Positions 36,436-44,807 of a DNA stretch of 64,000 bases are shown piece by piece. Position 1 is the stretch's first letter; every line of letters starts with the position of its first letter. Location: NCBI GenBank assembly GCA_963710865.1, contig CAVQBR010000002.1, positions 620,001 through 684,000 of the forward strand, written 5' to 3'. The notes under the pieces are model-generated. The model did no database searches. It saw only the letters and a list, made by a program, of their open reading frames with translations, and was not told where the DNA came from. The stretch comes from PRDV01 sp963710865 (GTDB lineage: Bacteria; Babelota; Babeliae; Babelales; Babelaceae). Position numbers and translations under genes: made by a program.

Positions 36436-38328
36436 ATGAGCATATTCCTCTTTCTCTTTGCTTTTTTCTCATGTATTGCTGACCCGCCAGCTGAAAGAAA
36501 GACGTTTGAGTATGCTCATGCAGACACTTTCTTTTCACTTTCATTTCTCTTTTGGCCCGAATTGTTTGCAGGCAAAAATTTATCATGGTTAAATAATTCG
36601 AACTACGATGAAATTATCTATGCTCGTCATTTCTTAGACGTAGCAGCACTTTATAAATACGGCAAAGAAACCTATTCGTATGATATCATACAAGCCAAGT
36701 GTGTTATTAGAAGTAGAGCATTATGGGGCTCTGTAGCAGGTGTTCTTGAGACCAGCGAACGACCGAGTAATGAACTAAAGACAATCTTTGGCGCTCATAG
36801 ACATGCGCTCTATTCGGCGGACTTTTGGATACGAGAATTATGGCTTGAGTTGTCTCTCTCTGATCTTATTGGAATTCCATTTTATAATCGACATACCCTT
36901 ACGTGGGGTGCTTTTGAGTTTGAGCTTGGACGCGGCATTTCTCTAGGAGCTAGCTATCCCATGCTTCCTTTTTTTGTAGGATTTTTTATCGATTATGTGA
37001 TTGATCAATTTCCCTTTGGAGCCAAGTTGTCAGGTGATCTGTGTAAGGATCGACTGAGCTATGATATTTACGGGGCTATTCTTGCAAATTACTCAGCAAC
37101 GTTTGAGCAAATCCAGGAGTGTGTTCGAGCCCATCAGTATGGACATAGGGCAGATACTGCTCGAGGATTTGGAAATATCAATTATCTTGGAGCAGCGCGT
37201 CTTCAATGGTATGCACTTCCTACGACCGATTCTAAAAAGGTGTATTTTGAGCCGTATGCTCTCTATAATTGGAATCCAGAGTTGCGAATAGAGTATCCAA
37301 ATGATGCTGTGAGTAGTTTGTCAACATTTGGTCTTATGGCTGAATTTGCCGTTGGGCCTTTTGAATGGGGCTTTGAATGTGCTTGTAATCGGGGTGAACA
37401 AGAAGTCTTTGGTGTCGACCGAACGGCGACTACTCTTGAAAACGAACAAGGTGTAGTCGTTGTAGTAAATGAGAAGGTAGTTGATCCAAATACGGGTACG
37501 AATGCTCTGGTAACCCCTGAAAATCAGGCAGTCATACAGACATCTGCCCAAGCCCAATCTGCTAACGGCAGATATATCTCACCGACCCTGAGGAATACCC
37601 ATCGTTTTCGTGATCCCTACACCTTACGGTACCGGGGCTCATTCTTTGTGTTCGATGCAAGTTATATTGTTAAGAAAGATATGTTTAAGGTGAGTGCAGC
37701 TTTCGGGATAGCAACGGGTGACCATAACCCCCGAGTTGCAATTGAGCTTGACCCAGAACGGCGAGTTCTTGACTATACCGGCTTTATAACGATCGACGAC
37801 TCATATGCTGGTAAACGAGTACTAAGTGCTCTCTTTCTTCCTACTCGCGGAGATTTTCCTCGAGTAACCGACTTTGGATTTGAAGGCCTCGATGTAAGTG
37901 TACCTTTCATGAATGCTGTACGCTTTACTAATCTTATATATGCGGGGATTTCAGCAGATTATCGGTATAAAGCTACTCTTGGCCATTGGCATGTTAATCC
38001 AAATATACTCTGGTATTGGCAAGATGAACCTTCAAGAAGATTTTCCTCGAAAAAAAGAGCTGAGAAATCTGTGCATATACCGCAGCTCATGGATCCTTTT
38101 TTGGGTACTGAGCTTAATATATTAGCTGAATTAGAGATATATAAAAGCTGCACATTCTTTCTTGTTGGAGCACTCTTTATTCCCGGTACCCATTATGACC
38201 AGATGAAGGGGCTTCCTTTGACCGACGATCAGATTCGCTTTGTAAAGCAGAAGGAAGGTCCGTGTGAGCCTCTTCTGGGGAATGATACTGCTTATCTGAT
38301 TAACTTTGGATTAACTGTGTCATTTTAA
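36436..38328 (+). CDS. outer-membrane beta-barrel protein, paralog 2
   Basis: 630 aa. A short signal peptide (MSIFLFLFAFFSCIADPP) precedes a barrel domain paralogous to 32315-34423, without the Lys/Glu-rich N-terminal stretch. It ends in Phe (INFGLTVSF). Shared blocks include ARGFGNINYLGAARLQW, DPYTLRYRGSFFVFD and PGTHYDQMKGLPLT. I chose the ATG at 36436; a TTG at 36421 would extend it by five codons. Neither start has a ribosome site, because the terminator stem occupies that position, so expression may need readthrough. aspS follows 61 bp later. Confidence 0.75.
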   Translation: MSIFLFLFAFFSCIADPPAERKTFEYAHADTFFSLSFLFWPELFAGKNLSWLNNSNYDEIIYARHFLDVAALYKYGKETYSYDIIQAKCVIRSRALWGSVAGVLETSERPSNELKTIFGAHRHALYSADFWIRELWLELSLSDLIGIPFYNRHTLTWGAFEFELGRGISLGASYPMLPFFVGFFIDYVIDQFPFGAKLSGDLCKDRLSYDIYGAILANYSATFEQIQECVRAHQYGHRADTARGFGNINYLGAARLQWYALPTTDSKKVYFEPYALYNWNPELRIEYPNDAVSSLSTFGLMAEFAVGPFEWGFECACNRGEQEVFGVDRTATTLENEQGVVVVVNEKVVDPNTGTNALVTPENQAVIQTSAQAQSANGRYISPTLRNTHRFRDPYTLRYRGSFFVFDASYIVKKDMFKVSAAFGIATGDHNPRVAIELDPERRVLDYTGFITIDDSYAGKRVLSALFLPTRGDFPRVTDFGFEGLDVSVPFMNAVRFTNLIYAGISADYRYKATLGHWHVNPNILWYWQDEPSRRFSSKKRAEKSVHIPQLMDPFLGTELNILAELEIYKSCTFFLVGALFIPGTHYDQMKGLPLTDDQIRFVKQKEGPCEPLLGNDTAYLINFGLTVSF

Positions 38329-38389
38329 GCAAGTTGCGTTGTTTTGCTCTTTTTATTAGACTGAAGAACATATTTATAACGGAGAACAT

Positions 38390-40153
38390 ATGCAGCGATT
38401 TGAGCGTACCCTCGGGTGCGGAGAAATAACAGAAAAACATTTGCAAAGTACCATAGCCCTTGCTGGCTGGGTCAATAAAAGACGTGATCACGGGAATGTG
38501 ATTTTTATAGATTTGCGCGATCGTAGTGGCCTTATGCAACTCGTAGTGAGCCCCGCTATCTCAGCAGAAGCTCATAAGGAGGCAGAGCATTTACGTTCAG
38601 AATTTGTCATACTCGTAAAGGGTATTGTGGTAAGACGATCTCCTGAGACGGTCAATCTTGAGCTCCCTACTGGTCAGTTTGAATTGCAGGTCATGAGTAT
38701 TACCATTGCAAACAAAGCAAAAACGCTCCCGTTTCAGATAGATGAAGCAGAAAAAGTAGAAGAGGAACTGCGCTTAAAATATCGCTACCTTGATTTGAGA
38801 ACTCCACAGATGCTTAGTCGCTTAGCGGCGCGCCATAAACTCATATTTGCAATGCGCGAGTATTTAGATTCGCGACAATTTTATGAAGTTGAAACTCCTA
38901 TCTTAACGAAAAATACTGCTGAGGGAGCTCGGGAGTTTTTGGTACCATCGAGACTCCATAGAGGGAGTTTTTATGCGCTTCCTCAATCACCACAGCTTTA
39001 CAAACAGATTTTAATGTGTGGTGGCATCGAAAAATACTTCCAGATTGCTCGCTGCTTTAGAGATGAAGATTTACGTGCCGACCGGCAACCTGAGTTTTCT
39101 CAACTTGATATTGAAATGTCTTTTGTTACTGAGGCAGATATTCAAGATCTTATTGAAGGATTGTTAGCGCATGTTCTTAAAAAGGTGTTCAATAAATCTA
39201 TTGAGTTGCCTCTTAGGCGCATGAACTATGATACAGCTCTATCGCTCTATGGCTCCGACAAGCCAGACCTAAGATTTGAGCTTCCTATTTATGATGTTTC
39301 TGCTCTTTTTGCAGATACGCAGTTGACCTTCTTGCGCTCAACCCTTGAAAAAGGAGGAAAAATAGGTGCGCTGCATATTCCGCAACAGCCATTTACTCGC
39401 TCTGAGCTCGAACATTGGGTGAGTCAAGCCATCAAAAATGGTGCAAAAGGTCTTGTGTGGATTCGCTTTAGAGACGGAGCTTTTGAAGCTCCTATTGCAA
39501 AGTTCTTGCCGACAGATTTTCTTGAGCAGGCGAAGAAGTATATCCCAGCATTGGCTGAAGGAGATACTCTCTTTCTGATTGCGGCCCCATTCAAGGAGGC
39601 ATGGAGTCAACTGGGGAAACTCCGCGTAGACTTGGGCCATGCTTTAAATCTTATTGATAAAGATGCTCTGAATCTCTTGTGGGTAACGGACTTCCCTCTG
39701 CTAGAATATGATGAAACAACCAAACAATGGAGCTCTGTGCACCATCCGTTTACAGCACCCCAGGAAGGATGGGAAAATCAGGAGCCGGGAGCTATGAAGG
39801 CTCGGGCCTATGATATAGTTCTTAATGGTATTGAATTAGGTGGTGGTTCTATTCGTATTCACGACCCGCTTGTTCAACGCAAGGTATTTGATTTCTTGGG
39901 ATTAAAAAAAGAGGAGATGGAATCTCATTTTGGCTTCTTGCTTGAAGCTCAAGAACTTGGCTTTCCTCCTCACGGTGGAATAGCGTTGGGGATAGACCGG
40001 CTTGTTATGCTTCTCTTGCAATGTCAATCAATTAGAGAGGTTATTGCCTTTCCAAAAACACAAAGTGGCTATGATCCACTCATGCAAGCACCTACTGAGG
40101 TAGATCCGAAAAAGTTGCTTGACTACGGTATTAAACTTATTGAGAAGAAATAG
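38390..40153 (+). CDS. aspS: aspartyl-tRNA synthetase (possibly non-discriminating)
   Basis: 587 aa, bacterial type. It has an N-terminal OB anticodon-binding domain (1-105), the class II core with motif 2 (FRDEDLRADRQPEF), the bacterial GAD insertion and motif 3 (GIALGIDRLVMLL). GGAG lies upstream of the ATG. gatB is also in this window, so the enzyme may serve transamidation of Asp-tRNA(Asn); the sequence alone does not settle that. Confidence 0.95.
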   Translation: MQRFERTLGCGEITEKHLQSTIALAGWVNKRRDHGNVIFIDLRDRSGLMQLVVSPAISAEAHKEAEHLRSEFVILVKGIVVRRSPETVNLELPTGQFELQVMSITIANKAKTLPFQIDEAEKVEEELRLKYRYLDLRTPQMLSRLAARHKLIFAMREYLDSRQFYEVETPILTKNTAEGAREFLVPSRLHRGSFYALPQSPQLYKQILMCGGIEKYFQIARCFRDEDLRADRQPEFSQLDIEMSFVTEADIQDLIEGLLAHVLKKVFNKSIELPLRRMNYDTALSLYGSDKPDLRFELPIYDVSALFADTQLTFLRSTLEKGGKIGALHIPQQPFTRSELEHWVSQAIKNGAKGLVWIRFRDGAFEAPIAKFLPTDFLEQAKKYIPALAEGDTLFLIAAPFKEAWSQLGKLRVDLGHALNLIDKDALNLLWVTDFPLLEYDETTKQWSSVHHPFTAPQEGWENQEPGAMKARAYDIVLNGIELGGGSIRIHDPLVQRKVFDFLGLKKEEMESHFGFLLEAQELGFPPHGGIALGIDRLVMLLLQCQSIREVIAFPKTQSGYDPLMQAPTEVDPKKLLDYGIKLIEKK

Positions 40154-40156
40154 AAT

Positions 40157-40178
40157 ACGTGCACCAGCCGGTGCACGT
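40157..40178. terminator. hairpin between convergent aspS and the small Cys protein gene
   Basis: ACGTGCACC and GGTGCACGT pair perfectly around AGCC. The plus side continues CCTAAAAA, so the T-tract is weak; a bidirectional role is likely. Confidence 0.55.
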
Positions 40179-40186
40179 CCTAAAAA

Positions 40187-40459
40187 TTACTCTCCGTCTT
40201 CATCAGGTGTGGTGTTTATAGGGGTATCCATACCTGTTTCTTCGCAAGAGACTGCCGCTCCTCTGCATCCTTTGGCACACTCTTCTCGTGTAGCATATTC
40301 GCTAATGAACGTTACCCCTGCGCCACTCTGAGCACAAATGAACTTACTCTTACGTAACGGACCTTTTTGGGCAGTTAATTGTTCTTTAACGACTGGTACT
40401 GCGGCAAACGCGCTTAAAACAGTAGCTGTTACAGCTAATGCGATGAGGATTCGTTTCAT
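40187..40459 (-). CDS. small secreted four-cysteine protein
   Basis: 90 aa with a clear signal peptide (MKRILIALAVTATVLSAFA), a basic stretch, then Cys42, Cys61, Cys65 and Cys72, and an acidic Thr/Pro tail. AAGGAG lies 6 nt upstream of the ATG, which strongly supports translation. Two disulfides are plausible in the mature protein. I recognise no family. Confidence 0.65.
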   Translation of the reverse strand: MKRILIALAVTATVLSAFAAVPVVKEQLTAQKGPLRKSKFICAQSGAGVTFISEYATREECAKGCRGAAVSCEETGMDTPINTTPDEDGE

Positions 40460-40696
40460 GTCGATCTCCTTAATTGTAAAGTACTAAAATCTATCTTCTA
40501 TAATTCAGTATATCCTCGAAAAGTTGCAAATAGCAATAATTTATAGGAAAATATTATATTGTATTGGATCGACCTGAGTATAGCTTGGAGCGAAAGTAGT
40601 TTTGAAGACGAGATTTGTACAGTGAATAAGTATAGGACATATGCTGAGTCCCAGAGGAGCGCAGCATATGTCTTGAATTGCGTTAGTGTGCAATTA

Positions 40697-42241
40697 TTAT
40701 CGAGAGTTGCCGGTGAAGATGCCATTATCAACAAGCCATTGAGCCCCAGTGGTATCATGTATTTCCCGTGCAACTGTGAGAAGATTTCTTCCATCTTTGT
40801 CACGCCATGCCTTTAATTGAGAGCTACATTCATTTTTGAGGTTTTCTAGAACTGGAATATCAAGAAAATAAGCAGCTACGGCAAATAGAGCATCAAGGTC
40901 GTCTGTATCAGAACATTCGTTTTGGACATACAGATTCCGTCTTTGAAAATACTCTCTTACTTTTGATCGGAAGTCTCCTACGTACTCATCGTCTGAGATC
41001 GCTTGAGTAATACAATCGAGAGCTCGTACCCGCCATTTATCAGTGGTTAACATGTAAGAGTCCCTGTATGAATCAGATCGCATAAAGAATCTAACAATAG
41101 CCCAATACTTGAGGTAGTTTGGCGAATTAAGGGCTCTGCAGATTCCTTCGGCTGCTAAGGTCAATGGTGTGCTCGCACTATCACTCAGAGGAAATACTTC
41201 AGCGCCTCCTTTTACAAGCACCATAACGGCATCAATGTGACCGTAAGCAGCGGCATAATGTAAGGGGGTGTATCCAATATTGTCTCGAGCATCGATTGCC
41301 GCCCCTCTTTCTATGAGAATTTCTAGTGATTCCATATGGCCTTTAAGAGCAGCATAATGCAGGGGAGTTAAGCCGTTTACATCTCTGGAATCAATCTTAC
41401 AAACTCTATCGAAGACTGTACAAATACCCCGATCCCGTTGAATCCAAAGGAGCCTCTCAATGACTTCTCCATGTCCTTCACGAGCAGCGCAATGGAGTGG
41501 TGTCTGGCCTCGATCATTTCGAGCATCAGCGTGTGCGTTATAACCGAGTAGTGTGTCAATAACTTCGATTAAATCTCTGGTACATGTTGAACATTGAGGC
41601 GCGCTAGCTGCCAGATGTAAAGGGGTAGACCCGTCAGTAGACAGCGCATTAACTTGTGATTTGTCGTACAGGAGCAGAGTGTCGACTGCCAATACGTTCC
41701 AATGTGAAGCTGCACAATGTAATGGAGTAAGACCACAATCGTCTTGGGCATTAACTTGAGCTCCGTAGTCTATCAAGTTTTCAATAATTTCGAGTTGGTG
41801 TTTTTGTATATAACAAGCTGTTGACTTCACGGCGAGGTGTAATGGTGTCGAGCCATCTTTTGCCTGAGCATCCGGGCGGGCCCCTTGTCTCAAAAGTACT
41901 TCAACGGCTTCCTTGTGGCAATTTGAGGCTGCACAATGCAATGGGGTATATCCCTCACAAGTTGTATCTTGAGGAGATGCACCGTCTTTGATTAGTTTTT
42001 GTATTTCTAATGCTTGACCAAGGAGTGCTGCCACATGAAGAGGTGTACCTCCTTGGTATTTGATTAGCATAACCTGCTCTTCAAGAGTCCGATATGGTTG
42101 ATCTTCGGCATAAACCCTTCCCCAAACCTGTTCTTCAAGATTCGGAAATGGTCGCCCTGCAGCATAAACCGAAAAACTGAGCAGTAAAAGGCCTGCAAAA
42201 AAGACGCCTGTTGTCGGCCTAATTTTTATTATTTTGTACAT
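40697..42241 (-). CDS. exported ankyrin-repeat protein (not of the 4-18 kb family)
   Basis: 514 aa. A signal peptide (PTTGVFFAGLLLLSFSVYAA) is followed by about 9 ankyrin repeats (residues 60-370) with the consensus GxTPLHxAAxxGH and a helical C-terminal part of about 140 aa. CAGGAG 6 nt upstream fixes the ATG at 42241; the longer frame from 42295 lacks a site. It lacks the N-terminal domain shared by ank1-4, and its repeats are more canonical, so it arose separately. It is expected in the periplasm, at the surface, or secreted. Confidence 0.8.
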   Translation of the reverse strand: MYKIIKIRPTTGVFFAGLLLLSFSVYAAGRPFPNLEEQVWGRVYAEDQPYRTLEEQVMLIKYQGGTPLHVAALLGQALEIQKLIKDGASPQDTTCEGYTPLHCAASNCHKEAVEVLLRQGARPDAQAKDGSTPLHLAVKSTACYIQKHQLEIIENLIDYGAQVNAQDDCGLTPLHCAASHWNVLAVDTLLLYDKSQVNALSTDGSTPLHLAASAPQCSTCTRDLIEVIDTLLGYNAHADARNDRGQTPLHCAAREGHGEVIERLLWIQRDRGICTVFDRVCKIDSRDVNGLTPLHYAALKGHMESLEILIERGAAIDARDNIGYTPLHYAAAYGHIDAVMVLVKGGAEVFPLSDSASTPLTLAAEGICRALNSPNYLKYWAIVRFFMRSDSYRDSYMLTTDKWRVRALDCITQAISDDEYVGDFRSKVREYFQRRNLYVQNECSDTDDLDALFAVAAYFLDIPVLENLKNECSSQLKAWRDKDGRNLLTVAREIHDTTGAQWLVDNGIFTGNSR

Positions 42242-42420
42242 ATGAAACTCCTGAAGAGAAAAGTTTGAAAAATTATTGTTTTTAACATAACACATTGAAG
42301 GGCTATATCAACAGGTATGCCAGATAGTGAGATTGTTGAGTTACAATCGTTTGAACTCAAATTCTGGCTGGAATACTTTTGTATAGTAGACGGTATTAAG
42401 GTGCCCCGAATGGGAAGATG

Positions 42421-42468
42421 GACTAGGAAGCATGGTACTTCCTAGCTGCCTCCTAGTAAACTTCCTAG
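42421..42468 (+). promoter_or_regulatory. phased TCCTAG array 1
   Basis: CTAGGAAG (inverted) is followed by TCCTAG at 42440, 42451 and 42463, that is 11 and 12 bp apart, then CCAAAAC. Sites one helical turn apart suggest cooperative protein binding on one DNA face. Confidence 0.6.
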
Positions 42469-42623
42469 CAGCCAAAACAGTGAACTAGAGATGGATTGGG
42501 AGGTATATATCAGAATATTGTTTCTGGTTGGTTATTAAGTAGATGTTCTGTCTATAAATAGGCATGTAGACATTGTTTCTGCGGTTGATTTGGCGACGAT
42601 TTAGCAGTGTTGTGGTAAATCAA

Positions 42624-42669
42624 CTAGGAAGAGTTGTGCCTCCTAGCTTCTTCCTAGCCGATTTCCTAG
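42624..42669 (+). promoter_or_regulatory. phased TCCTAG array 2
   Basis: Inverted CTAGGAAG at 42624, then TCCTAG at 42641, 42652 and 42664: the same 11- and 12-bp spacing as array 1, with different bases between the sites, then TCAAAAC. Confidence 0.6.
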
Positions 42670-43023
42670 CTATCAAAACGCTTGATGAGTAGTGCTTCTG
42701 ATGAACTACATCCGAATAACTATGCTAGCTAAGAGGTCTGTGCTGCAGCATGTAGTTGAACGATTCTTGAATTACGACCGTTTTGATTTTAAACAGGAAA
42801 AAAGATCAGCTAGGAAGGACGCTGCTCTCCTGGTTATAAAGATACTTGTTGGGAAATGAATCTCATGAATTCCAGTGGGCCTCTAGATATGTTGCTTATG
42901 GGTATATATGTTTCCTGAACTACGAGTTCAAGATTGGGTGCCGATTAACAATTATTTGATTTCTCTGCGCTTCCGTGTTAATTTCCTAGCGGTGAAAGCA
43001 GCAATTCAGTAAGGACTCCTTAG

Positions 43024-43422
43024 ATGATAGAAAAATATTTGGGGCAATACGAGGGTAAAACAATAGAATTTAAGGAAAATACTGAATTCTTAGATTCTAT
43101 TATCAGAACGGTTATAGCTTTTGCCAATACCGCTGGTGGTGTAATACTTATTGGTGTGGCAGATGCAGCAAGGCAGGTTGTTGGGCTATCTGATGTACGT
43201 AAAGAAGAGTTACGCATATCCAATGCTATTGCAAATTCGATAATGCCGCTTATCAGGCCAGATATTGATGTTGTTGCCTATCGCAATAAAGAAATTATTC
43301 TCATTAGAGTCTATCATGGGGCTGGTCCTTATTACTTGCAATCTGCAGGGCCAGAAAAGGGTGTATACGTTAGGATTGGATCAACAAATCGTGTGGCTGA
43401 TGATGAGACAACCACGCCTTAA
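43024..43422 (+). CDS. AlbA_2/Schlafen-type ATP-binding regulator, N-terminal part (frameshifted)
   Basis: 132 aa covering the AlbA_2 (Schlafen AAA-4) domain: EGKTIEFKEN at the start, FANTAGGVILIGV in the middle and VYVRIGSTNRVADDE at the end. Members of this family are usually one chain of 400-480 aa. The frame ends at TAA 43420, and the missing continuation is in the +2 frame just before the next ORF, so one extra base near 43412-43418 splits the gene. As it stands this half would carry only the putative nucleic-acid-binding domain. Confidence 0.7.
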   Translation: MIEKYLGQYEGKTIEFKENTEFLDSIIRTVIAFANTAGGVILIGVADAARQVVGLSDVRKEELRISNAIANSIMPLIRPDIDVVAYRNKEIILIRVYHGAGPYYLQSAGPEKGVYVRIGSTNRVADDETTTP

Positions 43423-43427
43423 AGCTT

Positions 43428-44378
43428 ATGACAAAGAATGTTTCTTTTGATGAATTACCTTACATTCAAGGTTCAGTTGAATCCTTGGATTGGTCAGCAT
43501 TGAATGAGTTATTCCTGCCGATGGGTAAGGAATTGAGCGAAAAAAAAGCTCAGTCAATTGGCTTGTTGGGAGAGTATTCAGGAAAAGTTTATCCGACATT
43601 TGGAGGTATACTCTTATTTGGCCGAGAGAGAAGGTTATTATTTCCGGATGCTGTAATTAAATGTGCTCGATTTAACGGTATCGATAAGATTCATTTTCTT
43701 GATCATAGCACTATTGATACTCATTTGCCCTTAGCGGTTGATGAGGTTATAGAATTTGTAAAAAAGCATAGTAGAGTAGAGCCAGTTATAGAAGCAGTAA
43801 AGCAGACAGATATACCTCAATATCCTGTTGTTGCAGTAAGGGGTGCTATTACGAATGCACTTGTTCATGCAGATTATTCCATAGAATGTGCATCTACATA
43901 CGTGGATATGTTTGATGATCGGATTGAAATTACCAATCCGGGTGGTATGCCCTTCGGATTAACGCTTGAAGGAGCTTTAGAAGGCTATTATCGTCTTCGC
44001 AATAGAGTTATAGGTAAAGTTTTTTTCGAGCTTAATCTAATGGAGCAGTGGGGAACTGGATTGAAGCGTATCATCGATGCATGTATTGAGCAGGGGCTGG
44101 AGCGGCCGAAATTTGTTGTAGCTCATAACAATTTTAAGATAATTATCTATTCATCGCGAGTACAGGAGCCAGCGATCAAAGTATGGCAACAAAAGTTGTT
44201 AGACTATATCACATTACATGGGCACGTTAGCATTCGTGAAGCATCTCAGGTATGGAGCCTTACTACTCGATCTGCTCGAATCAGGCTTAAGCATATGTCT
44301 CAGATGGGTCTCATTATAAAAATTAGCACCTCTCCACAAGATCCACTTGCGGTTTATGTCAAAAATATCAAAGGTTAG
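43428..44378 (+). CDS. AlbA_2/Schlafen-type regulator, C-terminal ATPase and winged-helix part (frameshifted)
   Basis: 316 aa. Upstream of its ATG the same frame reads ALKLMTKNVSFDELPY, which is the expected continuation of the N-terminal ORF. It holds an HATPase-type region (AITNALVHADYS, then DRIEITNPGGMP and MEQWGTGLKRI) and a C-terminal winged helix (REASQVWSLTTRSARIRLKHM). Translation could restart at 43428, 6 bp after the first stop, giving two proteins, or this is a recent pseudogene. The phased TCCTAG arrays on both sides are candidate operators. Confidence 0.7.
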   Translation: MTKNVSFDELPYIQGSVESLDWSALNELFLPMGKELSEKKAQSIGLLGEYSGKVYPTFGGILLFGRERRLLFPDAVIKCARFNGIDKIHFLDHSTIDTHLPLAVDEVIEFVKKHSRVEPVIEAVKQTDIPQYPVVAVRGAITNALVHADYSIECASTYVDMFDDRIEITNPGGMPFGLTLEGALEGYYRLRNRVIGKVFFELNLMEQWGTGLKRIIDACIEQGLERPKFVVAHNNFKIIIYSSRVQEPAIKVWQQKLLDYITLHGHVSIREASQVWSLTTRSARIRLKHMSQMGLIIKISTSPQDPLAVYVKNIKG

Positions 44379-44462
44379 ATGTGCCAGTTAGACTTACTTA
44401 GCTAGAAGATAGGTTATCAGGGCATCTTCAAATATGAAATAGGAAAAGTGTGTCTTGTTTCT

Positions 44463-44480
44463 TCCTAGTAGATTTCCTAG
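44463..44480 (+). promoter_or_regulatory. partial TCCTAG array 3, downstream of the AlbA-type gene
   Basis: TCCTAG at 44463 and 44475 (12 bp apart), with a degraded inverted TAGGAAA about 25 bp upstream and GCCAAA following, as in arrays 1 and 2. Confidence 0.5.
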
Positions 44481-44756
44481 TTGCCAAATAGCTGAGTTAG
44501 CGGCACACATCGCTATTAAGCTTTCCGTCTCAGATCTTATCAACGTTTAACGTTCTGGTTCCATTGCTCAGGTGAACCAAAAAAGAGCGCAATTCAATCA
44601 AGTTTTGGCAAGCGATCTAGTTATCGCGAAACCATGCCATGTGCAGCGTTTTCAGTGATAATCTAATGGTCTTTATGCCAACTGAATGAAAATGCTGTCA
44701 AAGGCACGTTATGAGTTAAAAATGCAATGCTTTTACGAGATAGGTCTGTATGCACA

Positions 44757-44792
44757 CTCTAGAAGGTTAATGAGGAAAAAGTCCTTCTGGAG
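44757..44792 (-). terminator. possible terminator hairpin downstream of gatB
   Basis: CTCCAGAAGG and CCTTCTAGAG (minus strand) form a 10-bp stem with one G-T pair, 15 bp after the gatB stop. The loop is T-rich but there is no T-tail. Confidence 0.35.
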
Positions 44793-44807
44793 TATGCTAA
44801 ACAGAAT

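Larger units (their letters stand above)
42296..43023. other. 730-bp non-coding region with TCCTAG arrays
   Basis: No coding frame is evident. It holds two complete TCCTAG arrays (listed separately), a partial CTAGGAAG half-site near 42813 and a single TTCCTAG near 42979, leading into the AlbA-type gene. Confidence 0.5.
44379..44807. other. 430-bp intergenic region downstream of the AlbA-type gene and gatB
   Basis: It contains a partial TCCTAG array (44463-44480) and a hairpin that may end gatB. I see nothing else. Confidence 0.4.

Noticed and set aside
40498..40816. Overlapping short ORFs at the 3' end of the fifth ankyrin gene
   Set aside because: Both are shadows of or overlap the ankyrin gene end and lack start signals.
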